Positions 1-5,802 of a stretch of DNA of 8,040 nucleotides are shown piece after piece. Within the stretch, counting starts at the first letter, position 1. Each line of letters begins with the position of its first letter. The notes under the pieces were generated by a model. It had not been told where the DNA came from. It saw nothing but the letters and a program-made list of their open reading frames with translations, and ran no database searches. The DNA is from an uncultured Clostridia bacterium (GTDB lineage Bacteria; Bacillota; Clostridia; Christensenellales; Borkfalkiaceae): the NCBI GenBank assembly GCA_947629875.1, contig CANRFK010000061.1, positions 1-8,040 of the forward strand, read 5' to 3'. A program made the translations under genes and the position numbers.

Positions 1-498
1 GCCATCATGCTCTCGGGCGAGACCGCCGCGGGCGAATACCCCGTGCAGGCCGTTGCCGCCATGGCGCGCATCGCCGAGCAGGCCGAGAACAAGACGGAAT
101 ACATTCAATATGTGGAAGATAAGGAATACCTCATCCGCGGGCTCTCGGACGCGCTCTCCCACTCGGCGTGCCTCCTCGCCCACGACGTGCACGCAAAGGC
201 CATTGTGGTGTGCACGCGGACGGGCGGGACCGCCAAGATGGTCTCCCGCTTCCGTCCCAATATCGATATCATCGGCATGACGACGGACGAGAAGAGTTAC
301 AGAAAACTCGCCCTCTCGTGGGGGGTACTTCCCGTCCTCTCTGAGGAGTACTTCTCCGTGGACGTTCTGTTCCACTTTGCAAAGCGGGCGGCCGTGGAGA
401 GCGGGCTCGTGAAGCAGGGCGACGTCATCGTCATCACGGGCGGCACCCCCAACGGCAAGAGCGGAAATTCCTCACTCATCAATTTGGAAACGGTGTAA
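1..498 (+). CDS. pyk: Pyruvate kinase, C-terminal part (5' end outside the window)
   Basis: Pyruvate kinase makes pyruvate and ATP from phosphoenolpyruvate and ADP in the last step of glycolysis, in the cytosol. The reading frame is open from base 1 and ends at TAA 496-498, giving about 165 residues. It opens with the family hallmark IMLSGETAAGEYP, from the end of the catalytic TIM barrel. A typical C-terminal allosteric domain follows, with CTRTGGTAKMVSRFRP and a final strand-rich segment containing VIVITGGTPNGKSG. The family is usually about 470-590 residues, so roughly two thirds of the protein lies upstream. The ATG at 7-9 is an internal methionine, not the start. The end NLETV directly after the C domain shows there is no extra C-terminal PEP-utiliser domain of the kind found in some Bacillota. 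A strong terminator follows within 10 bases, so this is the last gene of its transcription unit. Confidence 0.95.
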   Translation, partial: AIMLSGETAAGEYPVQAVAAMARIAEQAENKTEYIQYVEDKEYLIRGLSDALSHSACLLAHDVHAKAIVVCTRTGGTAKMVSRFRPNIDIIGMTTDEKSYRKLALSWGVLPVLSEEYFSVDVLFHFAKRAAVESGLVKQGDVIVITGGTPNGKSGNSSLINLETV

Positions 499-507
499 AC
501 GCTGTGA

Positions 508-542
508 AAAGGAGCGGCAGGGATTTCCCCTGCCGCTCCTTT
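508..542. terminator. Bidirectional hairpin terminator between pyk and the convergent operon
   Basis: A perfect 15-bp stem (508-522 with 528-542) closes a 5-base loop. The stem has A residues on its left edge and T residues on its right, so a short U run would follow on either strand. It begins 9 bases after the pyk stop and lies 21 bases beyond the stop of the gene ending at 564 on the minus strand. It probably terminates both convergent transcripts. Confidence 0.88.
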
Positions 543-563
543 CAAAATAAATGGCTGATAAAA

Positions 564-1469
564 CTATTTTTTGCGGGAATTAAATTTCATGATCGATCCT
601 ATCACAAGTATAACCGTGCCGACGACGATAGCGAGTATGCTGAGTACCGTCAAAAAGGCGGTGATGGGATATCCATCGAAGAAATAAACTCTGTCATATG
701 CCAAAAGTCCGACAATGATGATGCCGAAAAACAACGCCCATCCCGAACCCAATGTTATGATACCACTTAAAATCAATTTGGCGGGAAGCGATTTTTTGGG
801 CTTGTCGGATGATTTTTTTGTACCATTTTGTCCCCCTTGCTGATACTCTGCCAAAAGATTTGTAATATAAGCGTCACTGTGCAATGCGGAAATTTGCCTT
901 AACTCTTCTATAAACGCATTTCTCACGCTATCGATCAACCCGATTTGCCACGAATTGCTGCCGACGCCGAAAAACTGCTGAATATTATAGACATAGGGGA
1001 CATTCCTCATATTCATAACATAATGGCTGATTGTCATGATTACTTGTTCCTTGTCCTCATCTGTGACCTCAAAATAGTCGCTGATGACGGAAATGGATTT
1101 ATTCAAAACACCAATTTTTTGTTGGCGTTTGAAATAATCCTGATCGGTAAAGGAAAGCATTGCCTTCCCATAAGCGCTGAAAAAGACGGCTTCCATATTG
1201 TTCGGTGCATTTTGTTCCACCAAATTGTAATACTTTTCCACCTCTTCCCAATCTTCCTTTTCCAACGCTCGTCGCGCGTTCGCAAGGTATTTTTCCACAA
1301 AAGATGAATTATCGACCTTGACCGTTCCTTGAACTTCCACTGTTCCTTCGATCATCATCTTCTTGGCTTCCTCTACGGAATACCGCGTGCCGCAGACTTG
1401 GCATACAAACATGCCGTCTTGCTTAATGAGATCCGTACTTCCGCACATTTCGCATTTGAGTTGTTTCAT
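564..1469 (-). CDS. Zinc-ribbon membrane protein with two C-terminal helices (YdjG-like)
   Basis: The protein has 301 residues. A TFIIB-type zinc ribbon lies at the N terminus, with Cys6, Cys9, Cys23 and Cys26 (CxxC-x13-CxxC). A linker with EGTVEVQGTVKVD follows at about 41-53. Residues 55-210 form a mostly helical, TPR-like region. Two hydrophobic helices at about 232-257 and 268-293 are followed by a short basic tail. The likely topology is a large cytosolic N-terminal part anchored by a C-terminal hairpin. It is the last gene of the SPFH operon, 19 bases after the preceding stop, with a clear AAAGGAG site ahead of its ATG. The layout (zinc ribbon, helical middle, membrane anchor) matches the B. 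subtilis YdjG type, a membrane partner of an SPFH protein; that equivalence is inferred. Base composition is much more A+T-rich than in the flanking genes. Confidence 0.85.
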   Translation of the reverse strand: MKQLKCEMCGSTDLIKQDGMFVCQVCGTRYSVEEAKKMMIEGTVEVQGTVKVDNSSFVEKYLANARRALEKEDWEEVEKYYNLVEQNAPNNMEAVFFSAYGKAMLSFTDQDYFKRQQKIGVLNKSISVISDYFEVTDEDKEQVIMTISHYVMNMRNVPYVYNIQQFFGVGSNSWQIGLIDSVRNAFIEELRQISALHSDAYITNLLAEYQQGGQNGTKKSSDKPKKSLPAKLILSGIITLGSGWALFFGIIIVGLLAYDRVYFFDGYPITAFLTVLSILAIVVGTVILVIGSIMKFNSRKK

Positions 1470-1488
1470 TTGTTTATCTCCTTTGATT

Positions 1489-2190
1489 TTATTTCAATAA
1501 TTTGCATTTCGTCGCTCTTTCGTTGAGCAACAAGATTAAATTTGCCGACGATGATTTTGTTTCCGCTGTATCGCATGAGGAAACATTCTTTGCAAACGCC
1601 ACAAACGCTTCCGAAATCTTTCCTTCAATCTCCGAAAGTTCCGCGCCCGATATCGGGTCGCTGTAACGGATCGCTTCGTAGACCTTCTTTGCCTCCGTTT
1701 TGAGTTCGGGCGTCTGTGCCTGCGTCATGACGCTCTCTGCGCGTGCCGTCAATTCTTTGATAAAAGCGGTTCTTGTTTTGATTTTCTCGTCGATCGCCGA
1801 AACCGTCTCCGCGGCGGCTTTTGCCGTGATGACCGCGACCGCGCCGAACGCCGTGATGACGGCGCAGACGATCGCCGCGATCCATGCGGGAATTTGCGGC
1901 ACCGTCATAAATACGATCCCGACGGCCGCCGTCAAAATCAATGTAATATAGCTGATATACACGAGCGGTAGTTTATAGAAAAGTTTCCGCTTCTCACCTT
2001 CCTTGAAGGCAAGCCATACGCACAGAAGTTGCCCCAAAAACGCCGCAAGCGTAAACCCGTAGCCGATCCAGAACCCGCCGCCGAATTTGCTCATGCCCGC
2101 GATCTCATTGGGCGTGACAAACACGATGACGTGAAAAAGGGCAAGGAAAATCGTCCAACAAATGAGATAAGGCACAAATTTCTTTTTCAT
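1489..2190 (-). CDS. Four-helix integral membrane protein of the SPFH operon
   Basis: The protein has 233 residues, and I do not recognise a named family. Hydrophobic segments at about 6-26, 41-63, 74-96 and 100-122 predict four membrane helices. A cytosolic helical tail of about 110 residues follows, rich in Glu, Lys and Ala and ending in a basic stretch. The frame runs on upstream to 2343, but that part lies in another frame of the zinc-ribbon end of the preceding gene. The ATG at 2188-2190 has the AAGAGGTGA site in front of it and a normal membrane-protein N terminus (MKKKFVPYLICW), so it is the real start. The gene lies 11 bases after the SPFH gene and 19 bases before the zinc-ribbon gene. 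By position it could play the part of B. subtilis YdjH, the second membrane partner, but I see no sequence motif that proves this. Confidence 0.8.
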   Translation of the reverse strand: MKKKFVPYLICWTIFLALFHVIVFVTPNEIAGMSKFGGGFWIGYGFTLAAFLGQLLCVWLAFKEGEKRKLFYKLPLVYISYITLILTAAVGIVFMTVPQIPAWIAAIVCAVITAFGAVAVITAKAAAETVSAIDEKIKTRTAFIKELTARAESVMTQAQTPELKTEAKKVYEAIRYSDPISGAELSEIEGKISEAFVAFAKNVSSCDTAETKSSSANLILLLNERATKCKLLK

Positions 2191-2194
2191 CGCG

Positions 2195-2203
2195 TCACCT
2201 CTT
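2195..2203 (-). promoter_or_regulatory. Ribosome binding site that fixes the start at 2190
   Basis: On the minus strand AAGAGGTGA lies four bases before the ATG at 2190. It overlaps the TAA stop (2202-2204) of the SPFH gene. This favours the 233-residue product over the longer open frame starting at 2343, and it suggests translational coupling. Confidence 0.75.
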
Positions 2204-3347
2204 ACAACTTTTCTCCGCACTCGGGGCAGAATTTCGCACCATTTACGGGCGTTCCGCACTTCGGACAGACCGCAACGACTTTCGTGCCGCACTCGGGGCA
2301 GAATTTCGCGCCGGCTGAGAGCGCCGCACCGCAATTCGTGCATTTTTGAACGCGCGGCGTAGCAGTTTCGTTCACCGCTTCCTTCATTGTTCCGCCGACC
2401 ATGCCCGCAACGGCGCCGCCGACTCCCGCCATGGTGCCAAGCCCCACGCCCATATTGGTGAACTGCCCCACCGCCTCGTTTTCCGCAACCTTTTCCGCCA
2501 CGTCGAAACCGCGCTCTTGCTGGTAGGTGTAGCCCTCCTGCGCGCGCTTCGTTGCCTGTGCCTGCGAATCGATGATGAGTTTCTGTGCTTCCGTCTGTGC
2601 GTGGATCAAATCGGTCTGTTGACGGAGTTTTGCCTCGGCAATGTCGGCATATTGACGGAAATGCAATTCTTTGAACTTCTCATACTGCGGGTCGCCGTCG
2701 GGTTTTACGATCGTCGTGACAAAAAACTTTTCGAGCGCAACGCCGTAATCGGCGAAATCATCCATGAGCAGTTTTTTGATCTCCTCGGAAAACAGAGTGA
2801 GATTTTCGTCGATTTCAAAGATATTGATCGCATTGGCCTTGATGACTTGGGCAATGTAAGTTTTGATCCTCGTCATCAAAAAGGCACGGAAAAACCCGAC
2901 CAACTTTTGTTGGCTCAAATCGTTTTCCGTGCCGACAAGTTTCAAGAGCAATTTGCGGGAATCTTCCGCGCGCAGGCTCATTTCTCCGCTTGCACCGATC
3001 GAAATGGGGAACTTATATGTGGGCTCTACGTACTGCACTTTGGAATCCGTTCCCCACCGAATCGCCATTTGCTCCGTTTTATTGATGAAATAGACTTCGC
3101 AGTGGAAGGGCGTTTTGCCTCCCGTTGCAAGTTTGAGCGCCTTCCCGATCAAAGGAATATTCTGCGATTCAAGCGTGTAGCGTCCCGCGCCGAATAAATC
3201 GAGCGCCTGCCCGTTCATGAAGAAGATCGCTTCCTGCGATTCGTGAACAATGAGTTGCGTGAGCGAATTGAAATCTTCGCACGGGTGCTTCCAGATGAAC
3301 GTGGTATTATCCCCCTCGTATTTGATGATATCCGCGATATGTGCCAT
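2202..3347 (-). CDS. ydjI: SPFH-domain protein with C-terminal double zinc ribbon (YdjI type)
   Basis: The protein has 381 residues and no signal peptide or obvious membrane helix. Residues 1 to about 225 form the SPFH (stomatin/prohibitin/flotillin) region of the COG4260/YdjI kind. A charged, Gln- and Ala-rich coiled coil spans about 226-292 and a Gly/Met-rich stretch about 296-321. Two zinc ribbons follow, with Cys336, 339, 350, 353, 361, 364, 374 and 377. The second half of each ribbon reads GAKFCPECG. SPFH proteins form large scaffolds at membranes. In B. subtilis, YdjI links PspA to membrane proteins YdjG and YdjH in the envelope-stress response. Here the gene is first in its operon, under a strong promoter and a GGAGGAA site four bases before ATG. 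The two downstream genes encode plausible membrane anchors. Family assignment is firm; the PspA role is inferred, since no pspA gene is visible. Confidence 0.92.
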   Translation of the reverse strand: MAHIADIIKYEGDNTTFIWKHPCEDFNSLTQLIVHESQEAIFFMNGQALDLFGAGRYTLESQNIPLIGKALKLATGGKTPFHCEVYFINKTEQMAIRWGTDSKVQYVEPTYKFPISIGASGEMSLRAEDSRKLLLKLVGTENDLSQQKLVGFFRAFLMTRIKTYIAQVIKANAINIFEIDENLTLFSEEIKKLLMDDFADYGVALEKFFVTTIVKPDGDPQYEKFKELHFRQYADIAEAKLRQQTDLIHAQTEAQKLIIDSQAQATKRAQEGYTYQQERGFDVAEKVAENEAVGQFTNMGVGLGTMAGVGGAVAGMVGGTMKEAVNETATPRVQKCTNCGAALSAGAKFCPECGTKVVAVCPKCGTPVNGAKFCPECGEKL

Positions 3348-3391
3348 GTTCTTCCTCCGTATTTCTCCTTGTTTAACGAAATTTCGACAAT

Positions 3392-3420
3392 ATTATAACG
3401 AAAATATGTTAATTAGTCAA
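3392..3420 (-). promoter_or_regulatory. Sigma-A-type promoter of the SPFH operon
   Basis: On the minus strand, TTGACT (3415-3420) and a perfect TATAAT (3392-3397) are separated by 17 bases. Transcription should start near 3385, giving a leader of about 38 bases with a good ribosome binding site. The -10 box lies between the cores of repeats 1 and 2, and the -35 box spans the junction of repeats 2 and 3. The start point lies inside repeat 1. A protein bound to the array would block this promoter. Confidence 0.85.
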
Positions 3421-3454
3421 CAGAAATCTGCTATTTTATTAACGGAAAAATGCT

Positions 3455-3460
3455 TATAAT
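3455..3460 (+). promoter_or_regulatory. Candidate -10 box for the XRE gene, possibly leaderless
   Basis: A perfect TATAAT ends six bases before the ATG at 3467, so transcription would begin at or next to the start codon. No -35 box resembling TTGACA lies 16-18 bases upstream. The box falls in the tail of repeat 4, directly after its conserved core. It is a weak promoter by sequence, which suits a low-level repressor gene. Confidence 0.5.
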
Positions 3461-3466
3461 GAGGAT

Positions 3467-3769
3467 ATGGATATCATCGAAAGGATCAAGGAACTGCGCG
3501 ACGAGCGAGGGTGGAGCACAAACCGCCTTGCCTTGGAAGCGGAATTGACGCAATCGACCGTGGCGGCTCTTCTCACGAAATCCAATTCCCTGCCCAGCCT
3601 CGATACGCTCACGCACCTCTGCGACGCGTTCGGCATGACACTCGCTCAATTTTTTATGGAAGAGGAGGAGAGCGAACTTGTCAGTCCGCAGGAGAAGGCG
3701 CTTCTCGAGCAATACCGAAAACTTTCCGAGCAAAAAAGAAAGGCGGTACTTACCCTGATCGAAGATTAA
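3467..3769 (+). CDS. Small XRE-family DNA-binding transcriptional regulator
   Basis: The protein has 100 residues. An HTH_3/XRE domain fills about residues 3-63, with IKELRDERGWSTNRLALEA as the first helices, LTQSTVAALL as the recognition region and LPSLDTLTHLCDAFGMTLAQFF as the closing helices. An acidic linker (EEEESE) leads to a C-terminal helix at about 73-98, which may serve for dimer contact. There is no sensor or peptidase domain. The HTH begins almost at residue 1, so no later start is possible. The only purine-rich sequence ahead of the ATG is GAGG, two bases away, too close for normal initiation. The gene is divergent from the SPFH operon across an array of four 22-bp repeats. I infer that it represses itself and that operon. 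Confidence 0.88.
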   Translation: MDIIERIKELRDERGWSTNRLALEAELTQSTVAALLTKSNSLPSLDTLTHLCDAFGMTLAQFFMEEEESELVSPQEKALLEQYRKLSEQKRKAVLTLIED

Positions 3770-3802
3770 ATCCTTGCACGCGAAGATCTCAATCAAAACA
3801 AA

Positions 3803-3845
3803 AAATCCGAACTCAATCATGGCAACCTGTGATTGGTTCGGATTT
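3803..3845. terminator. Bidirectional hairpin terminator between the XRE gene and the response regulator gene
   Basis: The arms 3803-3819 and 3830-3845 pair over 16 bp with one bulged T in the left arm and a 10-base loop. The right arm runs into ATTTTATAATT, and the left arm is preceded by an A-rich run, so both strands get a U-rich tail. It lies 33 bases after the XRE stop and about 50 bases beyond the response regulator stop, serving both convergent transcripts. Confidence 0.8.
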
Positions 3846-3866
3846 ATTTTATAATTGTAAGGGATC

Positions 3867-3897
3867 AAATCTCCGGCGGCATAGCCGGTGAAGATTT
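3867..3897 (-). other. Second hairpin overlapping the response regulator stop codon
   Basis: AAATCT (3867-3872) pairs with AGATTT (3892-3897), and CCGGC (3873-3877) pairs with GCCGG (3884-3888). This leaves a 3-base bulge (3889-3891) and a 6-base loop. The stem takes in two bases of the response regulator TAA (3896-3898). No U run follows it, so it is not itself a standard terminator. It may stabilise the mRNA end, or be a dispersed palindromic repeat. Confidence 0.5.
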
Positions 3898-4543
3898 ATT
3901 CCTCGAGGGCGGATCTCATTTTTTGGACGGCGTCGAGGCGGGAGGTGGCGGAGAGCTTCTCGTAGATGGTGGAAATGTAGTTGCGCGCCGTGCCGTCGGT
4001 GAGCTTCAACGCCGAGGCGATCTGCTTATTCGTGAACCCCTCGTAGAGCATGAGCGCGATGCCGACCTCGCGGTCGGACAGCGAAAACCTGCGCTTCAAT
4101 TTATATTCCCTGTCGCTCGTGACCATGCGTGCCGCGTCGGCGATGCGGCGAGCGATTTTGGCGGGCAGGATGGTATCGCCCGCGTAGGCGTTCTTCACCG
4201 CATCGATGAGGGCGGAGGCAGACGTATCTTTGAGAAGATACCCGCTTGCGCCGTTGTTGATGGCGTTGAGGATATAGTCGCTGTCGTCGAACGTCGTCAA
4301 AACCAGCACCTTGGTATCGGGGTACTTGCGCTTGATCTCCTGCGTGGCGATGACCCCGTTCATGTTGGGCATGCGGATATCCATGAGCACGACGTCGGGC
4401 TTCAACTTCCCCGTGAGGGTGACTGCCTCGAAGCCATCCGACGCGATGCCCACGACCTCCAGATCGGGGCACGACGAGAGCACGCTCTTGACGCCGTCCG
4501 CCAAGATGGCCTGATCGTCGGCAAGCAATACCTTTATCTTCAT
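3896..4543 (-). CDS. NarL/LuxR-family response regulator
   Basis: The protein has 215 residues. The receiver domain (about 2-120) carries the acidic pair Asp9-Asp10, the phospho-acceptor Asp55 in VVLMDIRMPNMNG, Thr83-Thr84 and Lys105 in GYLLKD. A LuxR-type helix-turn-helix lies at about 151-210: FSLSDREVGIALMLYEGFTN, then KQIASALKLTDGTARNYIST. Length and layout are standard for the family. It starts inside the histidine kinase stop codon (ATGA overlap), with GGGGAGG ahead of it, so the pair is translated together and is surely cognate. The fold resembles LiaR, DesR and VraR, but no target or signal can be read from the window. The last gene of the radC-kinase-regulator operon. Confidence 0.95.
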   Translation of the reverse strand: MKIKVLLADDQAILADGVKSVLSSCPDLEVVGIASDGFEAVTLTGKLKPDVVLMDIRMPNMNGVIATQEIKRKYPDTKVLVLTTFDDSDYILNAINNGASGYLLKDTSASALIDAVKNAYAGDTILPAKIARRIADAARMVTSDREYKLKRRFSLSDREVGIALMLYEGFTNKQIASALKLTDGTARNYISTIYEKLSATSRLDAVQKMRSALEE

Positions 4544-5802
4544 TTTGTTTCCTCCCCGCCGTCGAGCGGCAATAAGATGTGAACTTCAAACCCTTCGTCG
4601 GGCTCGGTGGCAAACCAGACGTCTCCCCCGAGCGCCGCCGCGCGCTTCTGCATGCCCGAGAGCCCGAAGCCCTCTTTGAGCGAGCCGATCTCCATGCCCG
4701 TGCCGTTATCCGACAAGAGGAAGGCGACGCGGCCGCCCTCCCTTTTGAAGGAGAACCAGAACGCCGTGGCGCTTCCGTGCCTGAGGCCGTTGGAGATGCC
4801 CTCCTTCAAGGAATTGCACAAAAACCGCCGCTTGGCATCGCACAAGGTGACGTCGTCGATTTCATAGCGGATGGTGATGCCCGTGCCGTCGGTGCTCTCG
4901 TGTACGATCTCGAGGAGCGCCTCGCGGAGGGTGAGCTGTTCGGTGGCGCCCGAGAGAAGGTGCACGCTCTCGCGCAGTTCCTCCAAGGCGTGCTTGGCCT
5001 GCAAGTTGGCCGCCGCAATGTTGCGGCGCGCCTCCTCGGGATCTTCATCGAGAATGAGCTTGGCGGCCTCCGTCTGCATGATGACGGTGGTGATGGAGTG
5101 CCCCGCCGTATCGTGGATGTCCTTTGCGATGCGCTGGCGCTCCTCGAGCGCGGTGATCTCGCGCATCTCCGCGTTGAGCCTGATGAGCTTTTCGTTGGTA
5201 TCGCCGAGTTCCTTCAGGGTCGCCGTGATCTCCTTGTTCTTGCGATACATCTGGAGCGAGAAGTTCACGATGAGAAAGTGCAAGAGAATGATAATGATGT
5301 CGGAAAACGAGCGGGAGAAGATGGAGGCGATGTCCGTACTCGCCCGCACCACGGCGCTCGATACGGTGAACGTGATGAGAAACAGCCCGATGCTGACGAC
5401 GCACATGGCGATATTCCCCATGAGCGATTGCTGTTCGAGATAGAACTGCGACAAAATGGCGATGTAGAGCAGCGAGATGAGCGAGCCATCCGAAAAGATG
5501 GTGAGAACGAGGAGGAGCAAGATATCGATGACGTAGAAGGCGATCTTGCTGTTGAACGATTTGAGCGCCCACGTGCGGACGGCGCTTGCAGCGAGGAACA
5601 CCAGCGAGGCGGGCAGAAGGACATACCATGCCGCAGTGCCGAGCAGGTATGCGTTCCAATTGCTCACCAATATGATGATGCACACGACGGCGGTGAGGAG
5701 AAAGGCGACGATCTTGCCCACCCACACCACGCGGAGCACATCGAGCTGTTCCTGCGGCGCCTGCGGCGCGCGCGGCGCGTTGATTTCCCTTTTCCTGTTC
5801 AT
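4540..5802 (-). CDS. NarL/DesK-type membrane histidine kinase
   Basis: The protein has 420 residues. About six membrane helices lie at roughly 28-47, 51-73, 86-102, 106-122, 128-150 and 165-185, with very short loops and no large external sensor domain. The signal is therefore probably sensed within or next to the membrane. A coiled-coil linker (about 186-222) leads to a HisKA_3 domain with ERQRIAKDIHDTAGHSIT; the phosphorylated residue is His230. The ATPase domain has an N box near Asn338 (KEGISNGLRHG), DNGTGM with Asp365, and GFGLSGM near 378-384. All catalytic motifs look intact. The frame is open up to 5943, but the ATG at 5802 overlaps the radC stop as ATGA and is followed by a sensible cytosolic N terminus, so I choose it. 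Its own ribosome binding site is weak, which suggests coupling to radC. Confidence 0.92.
   Translation of the reverse strand: MNRKREINAPRAPQAPQEQLDVLRVVWVGKIVAFLLTAVVCIIILVSNWNAYLLGTAAWYVLLPASLVFLAASAVRTWALKSFNSKIAFYVIDILLLLVLTIFSDGSLISLLYIAILSQFYLEQQSLMGNIAMCVVSIGLFLITFTVSSAVVRASTDIASIFSRSFSDIIIILLHFLIVNFSLQMYRKNKEITATLKELGDTNEKLIRLNAEMREITALEERQRIAKDIHDTAGHSITTVIMQTEAAKLILDEDPEEARRNIAAANLQAKHALEELRESVHLLSGATEQLTLREALLEIVHESTDGTGITIRYEIDDVTLCDAKRRFLCNSLKEGISNGLRHGSATAFWFSFKREGGRVAFLLSDNGTGMEIGSLKEGFGLSGMQKRAAALGGDVWFATEPDEGFEVHILLPLDGGEETK

Larger units (their letters stand above)
3374..3461. repeat. Four direct repeats of exactly 22 bp, probable operator array
   Basis: Units start at 3374, 3396, 3418 and 3440. 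Aligned without gaps, all four share AAC at columns 2-4, AAA at columns 7-9, G at column 13 and T at column 18. The core can be written YAACRRAAAWNYG. The next 22-base steps on either side (from 3352 and from 3462) do not match. The first unit holds a perfect 10-bp palindrome at 3377-3386, and the second has TAAC and GTTA arms eight bases apart. The array fills the space between the SPFH gene and the XRE gene and covers the promoter elements of both. The 22-bp period places all cores on nearly the same face of the helix. The likely binder is the neighbouring XRE protein; this is inferred. Confidence 0.7.

Noticed and set aside
1489..2343. Longer 284-residue version of the four-helix membrane protein
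   Set aside because: The extra 51 residues are another frame of the SPFH zinc-ribbon region and lack a ribosome binding site; the ATG at 2190 has one.
2346..3197. 283-residue open frame on the plus strand opposite the SPFH gene
   Set aside because: No ribosome binding site or domain; the minus-strand frame encodes a clear SPFH/zinc-ribbon protein.
3896..5802. Naming the two-component system LiaSR
   Set aside because: The regulator is similar in type, and a PspA-related cassette lies nearby, but the kinase has about six helices instead of the two of LiaS and no liaF gene is present.
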